Below, piece by piece: positions 8,839 to 17,840 of a stretch of 64,000 bases of DNA. The DNA lies in contig OZ244805.1 of the NCBI GenBank assembly GCA_965220095.1, positions 3,658,001 through 3,722,000 on the forward strand, in the 5' to 3' direction. Both the position numbers and the translations under genes were made by a program. Position 1 is the stretch's first letter; the number at the start of each line of letters is the position of its first letter. The notes beneath the pieces were generated by a model. It searched no databases, was not told where the DNA came from, and saw only the letters and a program-made list of their open reading frames with translations. The stretch is from Bin87 sp965220095 (lineage in GTDB: Bacteria; Chloroflexota; Dehalococcoidia; Lucifugimonadales; UBA3495).

Positions 8839-9417
8839 ATGTCAAAGTCTCTGGGACAAATAATTCCCCAACGACGCACAGGGGATGAACGGTTACCTAT
8901 GGGCGCTACACTGCTCAATTTCTGGCAGTGGATGGGGTCTGCCTTGGTGAGCAATGCGCTCCGGGGGATGTTTGGTGAGTACCTCGTAGCCCTGGCCGTA
9001 AGGGCGGCGGACGGAGTACAGGAGGAATGGGCTGCTTATGACGTCAACACGCTTGATGGTATCAAGATTGAGGTAAAGACATCGGGATACATACAAACGT
9101 GGGTTCAGAATAAATTTTCAATACCACAGTTCGACATTGCGCCCACGTACTCGTGGGACCCAGCCACCAACGAGTTTGGGAACGAGAGATCCCGATCATC
9201 CGACGTGTATGTGTTCTGCCTACACCATCACCGAGAGCAATCAACCATTGATCCTCTGGATATGGGGCAATGGACGTTCTTTGTGCTATCAACAGGCAGG
9301 TTGAACTGCGAAGTAGGAGGCCAACAAAGCATTTCCCTGAATCGGCTGCCACAGGTTGGCGCTGAGGAAGTACATTTCGACGAACTCGAACGGGCTATCC
9401 GCTCGGCAATTTCTTGA
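8839..9417 (+). CDS. Uncharacterised protein with PD-(D/E)xK-like nuclease motif
   Basis: The 192-residue product is not a family I can name. Residues about 43-82 read like the core of a PD-(D/E)xK restriction-endonuclease fold: a helix with GMFGEYLVALAV, then an acidic residue in AYDVNTLDG, then KIEVKTSGYIQTW, where E-x-K would be the catalytic pair. The rest has aromatic and polar segments without clear motifs. No partner methylase or helicase adjoins it; the flanks are an enoyl-CoA hydratase and a DinB protein. No good ribosome site precedes the ATG at 8839. A nuclease role is inferred from the motif alone. Confidence 0.55.
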   Translation: MSKSLGQIIPQRRTGDERLPMGATLLNFWQWMGSALVSNALRGMFGEYLVALAVRAADGVQEEWAAYDVNTLDGIKIEVKTSGYIQTWVQNKFSIPQFDIAPTYSWDPATNEFGNERSRSSDVYVFCLHHHREQSTIDPLDMGQWTFFVLSTGRLNCEVGGQQSISLNRLPQVGAEEVHFDELERAIRSAIS

Positions 9418-9454
9418 TTTAAGGCGATTGAGGTCACGACTTGTAGAGGTGAGT

Positions 9455-9973
9455 ATGGCGTTGCAGGAATTTATCCAAGGTTCGTTCGCCAGCCATTGGG
9501 AATGGATGGAACGCTACATCGACGGCCTGACTCAGGCCGAGATTGAATACCGCCCCAACGACCAGTGCCACTCCATCGGCTTCATCCTGTGGCACTACGG
9601 GCGGGCGCTGGATATGTGGGTGCAGTCCCTGGCACGGCGCGGAACCCAGCTTTACGAAACCGGATGGGCGGAACGATTGGACAAACAACCCGAGCCCATG
9701 GACGTGGGCTTCGGTTACTCGGCGGAAGATTTGGGCAACTGGAAATGTCCAGACAAGGCCGTGCTGGTGGAATACGCCAACGCCGCCCGTAACAACCTGC
9801 TGGAATTCCTGGCTGAGCACGACGACGCCTCGTTGGTCAGCACGGAAATGACCAACCGCCGCGGCGAAACCATGGCCGTGGTCGACATGTTCCGCCTGCT
9901 CATCTGGGAAGTTAACCAGCACGGCGGACAGGCCGGCTACCTGCGCGGCATGCAGCGCGGACTGAACCAATAG
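9455..9973 (+). CDS. DinB family protein
   Basis: The 172-residue protein fits the DinB/YfiT-like four-helix metal-binding fold: HWEWMERYIDGLTQAEIEYRP at the start, SIGFILWHYGRALDMW with the first metal-ligand His, and VNQHGGQAGYLRGMQRGL at the end with the second His pair. Members are often thiol transferases or of unknown function. I start it at ATG 9455, preceded by GAGGTGAG; the frame remains open upstream to 9356 but that would overlap the preceding gene. It stands alone on its strand before a palindromic repeat. Confidence 0.82.
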   Translation: MALQEFIQGSFASHWEWMERYIDGLTQAEIEYRPNDQCHSIGFILWHYGRALDMWVQSLARRGTQLYETGWAERLDKQPEPMDVGFGYSAEDLGNWKCPDKAVLVEYANAARNNLLEFLAEHDDASLVSTEMTNRRGETMAVVDMFRLLIWEVNQHGGQAGYLRGMQRGLNQ

Positions 9974-10003
9974 ACCAACTGATCCCGTAGCCCGTAAGGT
10001 CCT

Positions 10004-10044
10004 TTCCCCTCTCCCTCGATGGGCGAGGGTTAGGGTGAGGGTGA
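10004..10044. repeat. Dispersed C-rich/G-rich palindromic repeat, copy 1
   Basis: The stretch reads CCCCTCTCCCTCGATGGG then CGAGGGTTAGGGTGAGGGTG. The CCCTCG and CGAGGG arms can pair as a hairpin followed by G-rich runs. Close relatives lie at 11305-11369, 17725-17765, 17787-17824 and 19982-20020, always between genes. A transcription terminator or small mobile repeat are both possible. Confidence 0.65.
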
Positions 10045-10114
10045 ACATTTGGCCGAAACTGCGGCCCTTCCCCTCCAGCCTGGGGGCTTCGCAACAGTAC
10101 ACGGAGGCAAAAAC

Positions 10115-11299
10115 ATGACAAGCAACACCATGCAATACCGTTACTACCCCCTGCACCAGGACATTATCTGCGCCGAAACCGCCATCGACGCGCTGCCGGC
10201 CACCGTGGACGCCCTGGGCGCCAGCCGGGCGATGATCACCTGCGGGCCAACCATTCTGCGCGCCTGCAACGTGGTCCCGCGTGTACAGGAGGCGCTGGGG
10301 TCCCGCTACGTGGGCACCTACTCCGGCGTGTCGCCGCACTCACCGGTGGGAACGGTCGAAGAGGGTGTGGCGATGGCGAAAGAGGTGCAACCCGATGTGT
10401 TTATCAGCGTGGGCGGCGGCAGCACCCACGACACTACCAAGGCCATCGCGACGCTGCTGGCCGAGGGCGGCGACATTCGCGACTACGCGATAATCTACGA
10501 GCCGCCGGACAAGGTTACCGTGCCCCCCACTCCGTCCCCCAAGGTGCCCATCCTCAGCGTGCCCACCACTATGGGTTGCGCCGAATTCAGTCGCGGCGGT
10601 GGTGGCATCACCGACCACCAGCAGGGCCGAAAGCTCAGCATCGCCGGCGACGGCGTAACCCACCGCACCGTCATCATCGACGGCCAGGCCCTGGCCACCA
10701 CACCCTTGCGGATCCTGGTGTCAACGGCAATCGGTCAGCTTCGCATTGCCATCGAGACCGTTTACTCCACGGGACGCAATCCCATCGGCGACGGCATGGC
10801 GCTGCACGCCATCAAGCTACTCTTCGACAACTTACCCAACTGCAAGGACGGCGACGTCGACACCCTGCTCACCACCAAGACCGCCTGCGCCATGGCTTCG
10901 CTGGCGTCCTTCGGTGGGTTGGGTCTGAACACCGCTACCTGCCACCACGTGGGCGGCCTGTACGACGTGCCCCACGGCGAGGCCAACGCCATCCTGCTGC
11001 CCCACACCATGCGCTACAACCTGGACGCCTGCGCCGACCGCCAGCGCATGATCGCCGAGGCCATCGGCGTAGCCAGCAGCACCATGACTGACGCGGAAGC
11101 CGGACTGGCGGCGGCGGACGCCGTGGACGGCCTGTGCCGAGACCTGGAGCTGCCCCGCACGCTGCGGGAGGTAGGCGTTCCCGAGGACGGCCTGGAGTAC
11201 ATCGCCACCGCCACCCTGCAAGACCGCAGCCTGAGCACCAACCCCAAGCCCATCACGGACGCGGGCCCCATCATGGAGGTCCTGTACGCAGCCTACTAA
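10115..11299 (+). CDS. Iron-containing alcohol dehydrogenase (maleylacetate reductase-like)
   Basis: The 394-residue protein belongs to the group III, iron-dependent dehydrogenases. The nucleotide-binding segment VFISVGGGSTHDTTKA and STPVPTT-like VLSVPTTMGCAE lie in the N-terminal half. The metal ligands appear in GLNTATCHHVGGLYDVPHGEANAILLPH, where His residues in HHVGG and PHGE coordinate iron. It would oxidise an alcohol or reduce maleylacetate-type substrates with NAD(P)H; the closest look is to maleylacetate reductases of aromatic degradation. GGAGG at 10103-10107 precedes the ATG at 10115. A palindromic repeat directly follows the stop. Confidence 0.9.
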   Translation: MTSNTMQYRYYPLHQDIICAETAIDALPATVDALGASRAMITCGPTILRACNVVPRVQEALGSRYVGTYSGVSPHSPVGTVEEGVAMAKEVQPDVFISVGGGSTHDTTKAIATLLAEGGDIRDYAIIYEPPDKVTVPPTPSPKVPILSVPTTMGCAEFSRGGGGITDHQQGRKLSIAGDGVTHRTVIIDGQALATTPLRILVSTAIGQLRIAIETVYSTGRNPIGDGMALHAIKLLFDNLPNCKDGDVDTLLTTKTACAMASLASFGGLGLNTATCHHVGGLYDVPHGEANAILLPHTMRYNLDACADRQRMIAEAIGVASSTMTDAEAGLAAADAVDGLCRDLELPRTLREVGVPEDGLEYIATATLQDRSLSTNPKPITDAGPIMEVLYAAY

Positions 11300-11304
11300 A
11301 AATA

Positions 11305-11369
11305 TCCCCTCTCCCTTGAGGGGAGAGGGCCAGAGCCGGCCCCAGACTTGATCTGGGGGTGAGGGTGAA
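11305..11369. repeat. Dispersed palindromic repeat, copy 2, possible terminator
   Basis: CCCTCTCCC and GGGAGAGGG form a nine-base-pair stem around a short TTGAG loop right after the alcohol dehydrogenase stop at 11299. A second palindrome (CCCCAGACTTGATCTGGGG) is inserted before the closing GGGTGAGGGTGA. The position suits a terminator, though no T-run follows. Confidence 0.65.
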
Positions 11370-11403
11370 AGCCCGGCAAAAGACCAGGGCGGGGGCGTAG
11401 CCT

Positions 11404-12087
11404 TCAGAACCGCTCCTCGACCTCCAGGTAAATCACGCCCGCAGCGTCGGCACGTTCCAGGTCCGGCGGGTCGATGCTATGTCCGGCTACGACGGCGAAG
11501 GATTCTTCGTCAAACACGGTCGCCAAGATATCGGCCGTTTCACGCGCTCGACGGATGTCGTCGGCACTCACCTTGTGCGACGCTTCCACAGCGACCCAAA
11601 CGTATTGGAGGGTCTCCCGGCGCTGCCCACGGACTATTAAATCTGTAGCGTCAACCCGGTTAGCCTGCTCCGTTGTGATAAAGCCATCGTCCGCGCTGGA
11701 TTCCATTGGAGTAATGAGGTCTGCCAGCGGTTCCTGAGCCGCACTTTGCATTACACGGGGACGCCGTAACCCCAGCCGCTGACCAATGAGCGGTCTAATG
11801 CGTCGATGCAGCAGAGATTCCAGGGCGAATCCTTTCAGAGAACCGACGTCAGTCGTCAGGGTGCCGATGCTGGCTTTGACTTCGACCATGTCGGTCTTCA
11901 GTTCTGCTACATCGGCCTTGAGCTCGGCGATATCACCCTCGATTCGTTCCAGGCGGACTGGTATCCCGAGGAATTCTTCTGTCAATAGGGCCCGCAGCAG
12001 CAAGCGCTGCGCTTCTGGATTCGCCTGCAATTCGGCGATGATGCGCGCAACCAAGGATTCCGGGTCGATTTGCGGTTCGGAGGCCAT
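11404..12087 (-). CDS. Coiled-coil plus PD-(D/E)xK-like protein (DUF3782 type)
   Basis: The 227-residue product has an N-terminal helix (SLVARIIAELQANPEAQRLLLRALL) and a regular coiled coil at about residues 45-80 built of AELKADVAELKTDMVEVK-type heptads. A compact domain follows, beginning GFALESLLHRRIRPLIGQRLG. The later TDLIVRG and LQYVWVAVEASHKV strands resemble the D and (D/E)xK positions of a restriction-endonuclease fold, but with the Lys not clearly in place. This architecture is common in uncharacterised proteins of Cyanobacteria, Chloroflexota and archaea (DUF3782-like). A conserved nuclease-like role is inferred only. It is the sole gene on this strand before the S9 peptidase, convergent with the alcohol dehydrogenase. 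Confidence 0.65.
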   Translation of the reverse strand: MASEPQIDPESLVARIIAELQANPEAQRLLLRALLTEEFLGIPVRLERIEGDIAELKADVAELKTDMVEVKASIGTLTTDVGSLKGFALESLLHRRIRPLIGQRLGLRRPRVMQSAAQEPLADLITPMESSADDGFITTEQANRVDATDLIVRGQRRETLQYVWVAVEASHKVSADDIRRARETADILATVFDEESFAVVAGHSIDPPDLERADAAGVIYLEVEERF

Positions 12088-12132
12088 CCATATATTTTAT
12101 CAGCCGGGAGTCTGGTTCCGAGCGTCAGAGTG

Positions 12133-14073
12133 TCACAAATTCTCGATCGCCACCGGCTCCACCGTGTCGGCCAGCTGGAATCCAAACACCCTGGAGTAGA
12201 AATAAGCCTCCGCTTCCAGCGCCCGCTTGATGTTCTCGGCCCGTCGGAATCCGTGCTGTTCGCCCTCGAAGGGCAGATACGCGCAGGGCAGACCCTTGGC
12301 CCGCACCGCGTCGAACATCGTTTCGGCCTGGCTGGGCAGCACGATGCGGTCTTCCAGCCCCTGCATCAGGATGATTGGGCAGGACAATCCCTCCACATGG
12401 CGGATGGGCGACCGTCGGCGGTAGGTGTCCGCCCCCTCCGGATACGGCGCAACCAGCCGGTCCAGGTAGCGCGACTCAAACTTGTGCGTATCCGACGCCA
12501 GCGCTTCCAGGTCGGAGATGCCGTAGTAGCTGGCGCCGGCGGCGAACACGTTGCGGAAGGTCAGCGCCGCCAGCGTCGTGTAACCGCCGGCGCTGCCCCC
12601 CCGAATCGCCAGGCGGTCGCCGTCCACCAGACCCTGATGCACCAGGTGAAGAGCGGCGTTGGCGCAGTCGTCCACATCCACGACGCCCCAGCCACCGTTG
12701 AGGAGCTGACGGTACGCTCGACCGTAGCCCACGCTGCCGCCGTAGTTCACGTCTACCACCGCGAAACCGCGGGTGGTCCAGAACTGAACCGACATATCCA
12801 GCGCACCCGATGCTGCGCCGGTCGGCCCCCCGTGGCTCAGTGCCAGCAGCGGCGGCTGCTCACCCTCCGGCGCCGCGAACTCCGGATTGCGGGGCGCGTA
12901 ATACAGCGCGTAAGCCGGCCGGCCGTCATTGGATGGAAACTCGATGCTCTGCGCTGGGGATATGTAGCCCGCATCCACCGCAGTTGACGACGACTGCCGC
13001 AGGGTGTCCCAGTAGCCGTCGCTAAGATTGACGCGCATCAGCGACAGGGGCCGGTCGGCCGCGCCGGCAACCACGATGGCCGTTCGACCCGACACCGCCA
13101 GGTCGCCGCGTCCGGCTTCTGTCGCCGGCAAGTCCAGAGCCGTCATTGTGCCGACAGAGGGGTTCAGCAGGTTCAGCGACCATACACCACGCCGGTTCAC
13201 CGAGCAGACCACGCTGCCGTTGCCAGCGAATCCGTAGGTGCGGGCGCCAAACACCCATTGAGGCCGGGCATATTCAGCGTCATCCGGATACAGGGCTTCG
13301 TGCTCGCCATCGCGGTAGCGGTACAGGTTCCACCAACCCGTCTGATCGGACACGTAGTGCAGCACGCCGTCGGGCGACCATTCGGGCTGAAACACCGAGA
13401 CGCTATCGCCGCCGGCCACCTGCGTCGCCTCGCCCAACGACCCGTCGCCCAGCACCGACGCCGTCCAGAGATGCGTACCGTCCCAGGGCATGTTGGGATG
13501 ATTCCAGGACAGCCAGGCCAGCGTATTCCCGTCCGGACTCAATCGCGGCGTCGATACAAAATCCCAGCCCGACGCCAGTACCGTCTGCTCCCCATTACCG
13601 CCAGCCGGCACGGCGGCGATGGAGTTGACGATATTGTCCCGGTCGGTATGATCCTCGCGCACGCAGATGAGACGGTTGCGGGCGCGGTCCAGCACGGCGT
13701 CGGCGTAGCGCATCGGGCCATCGGGCGTCACGGCCACGGGCCCGCTGCCACGCTCCACCCGGTAGATGCGCTGGTCGTCGAAATTCGAGAACCAGACCAC
13801 GCCGCCGTTGGCCAGCCACGCTCCGCCGCCGTACTCGTGGACGCGCGTGCGGGCGTTGAATGGCGGCGGGTTCACTTCGGTAACGTGCCCGTCGGGCGTC
13901 ATTCGCACGACGACGTAGCGCCCGCCTTCCGATGGCCGCGATTCGGTCCAGAGCACCGCGTCGCCATCGATGGCAACCTGTCCCAAACCCACCGCCTCGG
14001 CCACGATGGCATCGGCGGTGATGGGCGAGCGCCAGGAACCGTAGGGAGCGGTGGTGGGGGTGGGGGTGGTCAT
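12133..14073 (-). CDS. S9 family prolyl oligopeptidase-type peptidase
   Basis: The 646-residue protein has an N-terminal beta-propeller rich in WS, DG and PEWSPDG motifs, then an alpha/beta hydrolase domain. The catalytic triad is visible: Ser at about 493 in IRGGSAGGYTT, Asp at about 574 in GLEDRIVLPS and His at about 606 in EGEQHGFRRAENI. It would be a cytoplasmic dipeptidyl/acylaminoacyl peptidase acting on short peptides, since no signal sequence is present. I chose the ATG at 14073 because CGGAG lies eight bases before it; an upstream in-frame ATG at 14139 adds 22 residues with no support. Confidence 0.92.
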   Translation of the reverse strand: MTTPTPTTAPYGSWRSPITADAIVAEAVGLGQVAIDGDAVLWTESRPSEGGRYVVVRMTPDGHVTEVNPPPFNARTRVHEYGGGAWLANGGVVWFSNFDDQRIYRVERGSGPVAVTPDGPMRYADAVLDRARNRLICVREDHTDRDNIVNSIAAVPAGGNGEQTVLASGWDFVSTPRLSPDGNTLAWLSWNHPNMPWDGTHLWTASVLGDGSLGEATQVAGGDSVSVFQPEWSPDGVLHYVSDQTGWWNLYRYRDGEHEALYPDDAEYARPQWVFGARTYGFAGNGSVVCSVNRRGVWSLNLLNPSVGTMTALDLPATEAGRGDLAVSGRTAIVVAGAADRPLSLMRVNLSDGYWDTLRQSSSTAVDAGYISPAQSIEFPSNDGRPAYALYYAPRNPEFAAPEGEQPPLLALSHGGPTGAASGALDMSVQFWTTRGFAVVDVNYGGSVGYGRAYRQLLNGGWGVVDVDDCANAALHLVHQGLVDGDRLAIRGGSAGGYTTLAALTFRNVFAAGASYYGISDLEALASDTHKFESRYLDRLVAPYPEGADTYRRRSPIRHVEGLSCPIILMQGLEDRIVLPSQAETMFDAVRAKGLPCAYLPFEGEQHGFRRAENIKRALEAEAYFYSRVFGFQLADTVEPVAIENL

Positions 14074-14447
14074 GTTTGAAACTCCGGGAGCGTCCACATC
14101 AGCAACCATTATTGTGGCATCAGAGGCCGGGCGAGGCAACGTTCATGCCGGGTGGTATATTTTCGCAATGAGACCAGCGGAAATCCCATTCTATACGCAG
14201 AACGGAATCACGTGGTTGCCTTGCCCGTGTCTGGTATTGGTCGTGATTGCCGTTGTCTGCCAAGCAGCGCAACCTCTGCCCGCATCGCCGGCGGTCCTTG
14301 CGCCGGCAAACGCGGACTCTGACGGGCCGCCGTCAACATCTGTACCCGAACGAACTCCAACATGGGCCAACACCGCCATCTCTAAAACGCCCGTCCGACT
14401 GCAACGCCAGTGCCATCACCGCCACCACAGCCCACGTACACGCCTAG

Positions 14448-15867
14448 TACTACAGTCGCAGATTATCGGGTAAGATAGGCCATTATCCGGTGAGGGGGTG
14501 CGGCGGTGACGGGGCGTGCAGAGGAACTGGCGGAAGTGGCCCGCTGGGCCGAAGGGATTGAGCAGGTTCATTCCTGCATTGCCGGACGGTTCCGGCGCCC
14601 GGAGCCTCGGCGGCGGGTACTGGACTACTTGCGGGGACTGGTCAGTTCCGTAGAGCGCAAGAACGGGTGGCAGTTGGCGGAGCAGGCGGGCGACGCCACT
14701 CCCGACGGGGTGCAGCGCCTGTTGTACAACTATCGGTGGGATGCGGACCTGGTTCGTGATGACCTGAAATCCTACGTGGTGGAGCATCTGTCCGCCGCTG
14801 ACGCGGTGCTGGTGGTGGACGAGACCGGATTCCTCAAGAAAGGGGAGCAGTCGGTGGGGGTGCAGCGGCAGTACAGCGGGACGGCGGGGCGGATCGAGAA
14901 CTGTCAGATTGGCGTTTTTCTGGCCTATGCCAGCGCCAGGGGCAGAACCCTGCTGGACCGGGAATTGTACCTGCCCCAGGTGTGGGCGGAAGACTGGGAG
15001 CGGCGGGGGGAGGCTGGGGTGCCGGAGAGTGTCGGCTTTCGGACCAAGCCGCAACTGGCCCAGCTAATGCTGAAGCGGGCGCTGGAATCAGGAGTCCCCT
15101 TCGGCTGGGTTGCTGGAGATGAGGTCTATGGCAACGACCGCAAGCTGCGGCGGTGGCTGGAGCGAGCGGGAATTCCCCACGTGCTGGCCATCAGGAGCAA
15201 CGAGCAGCTGTGGGTCTGGACGGACCAGGGCCTGTGTCAGGTGCGGGCTGACCGGCTGACGTCGCAGGTTGACGAGTTGGGTTGGACCAGCTGCAGTGCG
15301 GGCGATGGGGCCAAGGGGCCACGGGTCTACGATCGCCTTGAGCAGACGATTGGGCCGTCGTGGAAATACGGCCTCTTGGGGAGCCGGGCAAGGGCTACTG
15401 GCTGCTGGCCCGGCGCAGCATTGCCCAGCCCGGGGAGTTGGCTTACTTCGTATGCTTCGGCCCGGCGGGAACGGCCTTGGAGGAACTGGTGAGGGTGGCT
15501 GGGACCCGGTGGGCCATCGAGGAGTGTTTCGAGGAGGCCAAGGGGCCGGTGGGACTGGACCAGTATGAGGTGCGGAGGTGGGACGGCTGGTACCGGCACA
15601 TCACCTTGGCGATGCTGGCGCCGGCGTAGCTGTCAGTAATCAAGCATCAAGCGATGGAACCAGGAGCAAAGGGGGCTGCTACGGTCCCGATGAAGCGCTG
15701 ATTCCCATAACGGCCCCGGAGGCGCGCCGGCTGCTCACCCGACTGGTATGGACGGAAAATCAACTGCCTGATTTCATCCTGTCCTGGTCGTGGTGGAGAC
15801 GGCGCCACCAAGCCAGAGCCCGCCAATGCCATTACAAACGCCGCCTGTCAAATCTGCGACTGTAGTA
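14448..15867 (+). mobile_element. IS701-family element, copy 1
   Basis: The 1420-bp element has 17-bp inverted ends: TACTACAGTCGCAGATT on the left and its complement on the right. CTAG is duplicated at 14444-14447 and 15868-15871. A four-base YTAR target duplication is the mark of the IS701 family. It carries one transposase gene that is broken in three places. A nearly identical copy lies at 38939-40370. Confidence 0.9.
14506..15865 (+). pseudogene. IS701-family transposase, three lesions
   Basis: The first frame (14506-15492, GTG start) gives a typical IS701-type DDE transposase: DAVLVVDETGFLKKGEQSVG holds the first Asp, FGWVAGDEVYGND the second, and RWAIEECFEEAK, in the next frame, the Glu. 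Near 15331-15352 an extra 17 bases bounded by ACGAT repeats shift the frame; removing them gives a smooth VYDWAVVEIRPL join. The second frame stops at TAG (about 15627-15629) where family members continue AYL-VIKHQA. A further shift before PDEALIPITAPEARRLL leads to the usual basic C-terminus RRRHQARARQCHYKRR. The second copy carries the same lesions. Confidence 0.85.
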
Positions 15868-16821
15868 CTAGACCGTCACCCACAGCGAGCCCGACTGCCG
15901 TGCCATTGCCAACGCGCGCACCCACCCCGGGCGATGCCAACCCCCAGGTCAGAGCACGAGTTCACGGCTGTCCCGGGCTCTCCGATGTACCTCAAGTGGG
16001 TCATCGGCGACGGCGTATCCGAGGAGGACAGGCGGGCATCCGCCGCGGGCATCCGAATTGCTCATGACTACGCCCGATTGCTTTGTATGCCGGAGATGGC
16101 AACTGCCATCACTTTCTACCTGTTCCACGACCTGGAGGCACTGGCGGCCGCCTTCGAGTGTGATAGTGGTCTCGGTCTGGAACGCGGCGGCGCCGGCAGA
16201 GGCTTCGCCACGGGACAAAGCCTGGCCGTGGCCAGCGGTCGGTGGATCGTCCTCAACACCTCAGTCCCCTAGTTCACCGACCGGGAATACGGCGACAAGG
16301 TCAGGGCCAGCGTGGGCGAGTCGATACACGCCTACCAGTACACCCTGTCAGGGCTAAACGTGCGAGGCGCATCGGATCGCTTACCCGACGGCGGGCCCCG
16401 CTGGCTTTCGGAGGGCATCGCCGAGTTTTTGAATTTCCAGGCCCTTGATTCGGCCGGGGTGCTTTCCTACGACGGGGAACGCGCTTCGGTCGAACCCTGG
16501 GGCTTCCTCCGCCACGCCCGATACGCGGAAGGCGCGTTGTCCGATATGGAAACCCACAACGGATTCCGCTCCATCAAGGGCAACCAGTACAAATTATCCC
16601 TGACGGCGGTTGAACTATTGGCCGCGTATGCCGGCCAATAGGCGTTGTTGGATTTCTACGCACTGATGCAACCCGGCACCACTTGGCGAGAGGCTTTCTT
16701 GGCGGCCTTCAGCATGACCGTCAACGAGTTCTACTCGCTGTTCGAGGAGCATCGGGCCGCCGGCTTCCCCCAGCTGGACCTTCCTTTAGAGGCTCCGTAA
16801 GCTGCAACTCTACGTTGCCGC

Positions 16822-17700
16822 TCACGCCACCGCCGGCATAACCTCGCTGGCTATGGTTTCCATGGCGGGGAATACCTCCTCCGGGTCGCCGGAGTAGGGT
16901 GACACTACGATGCGCGCGACTCCCACGTCGGCGAAGGCCTGAGCGTTGGCGCGCATCTCGTCCGGTGTGGCGCCCAGGGTGAAACGGCCCGGCCTCCCGC
17001 CCTGCAACGGCACGCTTACCGACACCGGGATGGTCGCCGGGTCCCGGTCGGCGCGCTCGGCCTGTTCGTGGAGGTAGCGGATGCCCTGGGCCAGGTCCTC
17101 CGGCTCCATGGCCGTGGGATGCCAACCGTCGCCGTGGCGCGCCGCCCGCCGGATCGCCGCCCGACTGGTGCCGCCAATGAGCAGGGGCACGCCCTCCGGA
17201 CGCACCGGGCGGGGCGAGAAGGCCATATCCGAGAACTGGAAGAAGCGCCCGTCGTGACGGGGGTCGTCCTCGCACCACAGCGTCTTCATTATCTCGATGG
17301 ACTCGTCGGTGTAAGCGCCTCGCTCGGCGAAGGGCACGCCCATGGCCTCCAGCTCGGTGTCAATGACGCCGACGCCGACGCCCAGCACCAGCCGGCCGCC
17401 GGAAAGTTGGTCCAGCGTCGCCGCCTGCTTGGCCAGCCGCATCGGGTTGTGGTAGGGCAGCACCAGGACGCTGGTACCCAGCATCACCCGCTGGGTTTGG
17501 GCAGCGGCAAAGGCCAGGATGGTCATGGGGTCGTAGTACGGGCGGTTGCCCAGTCGTTCGTAGACGTAGCTGACGTTGAATACGTGGTCGCTGGCCCAGA
17601 CGGAATCAAAGCCCAGCTCCTCGGCGCGTACGGCGGTTCGCACCACTTCCTGCACGTCGGTCAATCCCTGGTTGTTGGATAGCGAAAAGCCAATATTCAC
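16822..17700 (-). CDS. LLM class F420/flavin-dependent oxidoreductase
   Basis: The 292-residue TIM-barrel protein belongs to the luciferase-like monooxygenase family, F420-dependent branch. Diagnostic segments are AEELGFDSVWASDHVF, the LGTSVLVLPYHNPMRLAKQAATLDQLSGGRL block, GVGVGVIDTELEAMGVPF, and PLLIGGTSRAAIRRAARHGDGW, which holds the cofactor-phosphate contacts. Members reduce or oxygenate a wide range of substrates, so no substrate is assigned. It is convergent with the decayed peptidase gene and upstream faces a cluster of palindromic repeats and an IS5 element. The ATG at 17700 is preceded by CAGGAGGCG, a good ribosome site. Confidence 0.88.
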   Translation of the reverse strand: MNIGFSLSNNQGLTDVQEVVRTAVRAEELGFDSVWASDHVFNVSYVYERLGNRPYYDPMTILAFAAAQTQRVMLGTSVLVLPYHNPMRLAKQAATLDQLSGGRLVLGVGVGVIDTELEAMGVPFAERGAYTDESIEIMKTLWCEDDPRHDGRFFQFSDMAFSPRPVRPEGVPLLIGGTSRAAIRRAARHGDGWHPTAMEPEDLAQGIRYLHEQAERADRDPATIPVSVSVPLQGGRPGRFTLGATPDEMRANAQAFADVGVARIVVSPYSGDPEEVFPAMETIASEVMPAVA

Positions 17701-17724
17701 AATACGCCTCCTGATAAGCGATCA

Positions 17725-17824
17725 TCCCCTCTCCCTCGATGGGAGAGGGATAGGGTGAGGGTGAAATTGCCCGCACCTGCCGTCCTTCCCTCGCCCCAAC
17801 TCCTCTCCCACTGGGAGAGGGGCT
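17725..17824. repeat. Dispersed palindromic repeats, two tandem relatives
   Basis: The first unit (17725-17765) reads CCCCTCTCCCTCGATGGGAG then AGGGATAGGGTGAGGGTG. A second, shorter unit (17787-17824) has CTCCTCTCCCACTGGGAGAG with G-rich end. Both can form hairpins and belong to the family seen at 10004, 11305 and 19982. They fill the gap between the LLM gene and the IS5 element. Confidence 0.6.
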
Positions 17825-17840
17825 CAATGCGCGCCCATTA

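Larger units (their letters stand above)
14168..16797 (+). pseudogene. Secreted gluzincin-like peptidase gene, interrupted by an IS and decayed
   Basis: The 5' part at 14168 encodes a signal-peptide-like start (hydrophobic CPCLVLVVIAVVCQA) and then a Pro/Thr-rich linker. At 14447 an IS701-type element interrupts it. Removing the IS and one CTAG copy gives an open Pro/Thr frame straight across the site (TPVPSPPPQPTYTPRPSPTA), which shows that the IS landed in this gene. Downstream, the 3' part reads MYLKWVIGDGVSEEDRRASA, then ESIHAYQY where a metallopeptidase HExxH would be expected, and PRWLSEGIAEFLNF, typical of peptidase-MA-like proteins. A frameshift near 15945 and in-frame TAG codons at about 16270 and 16639 confirm decay. 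Confidence 0.65.
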
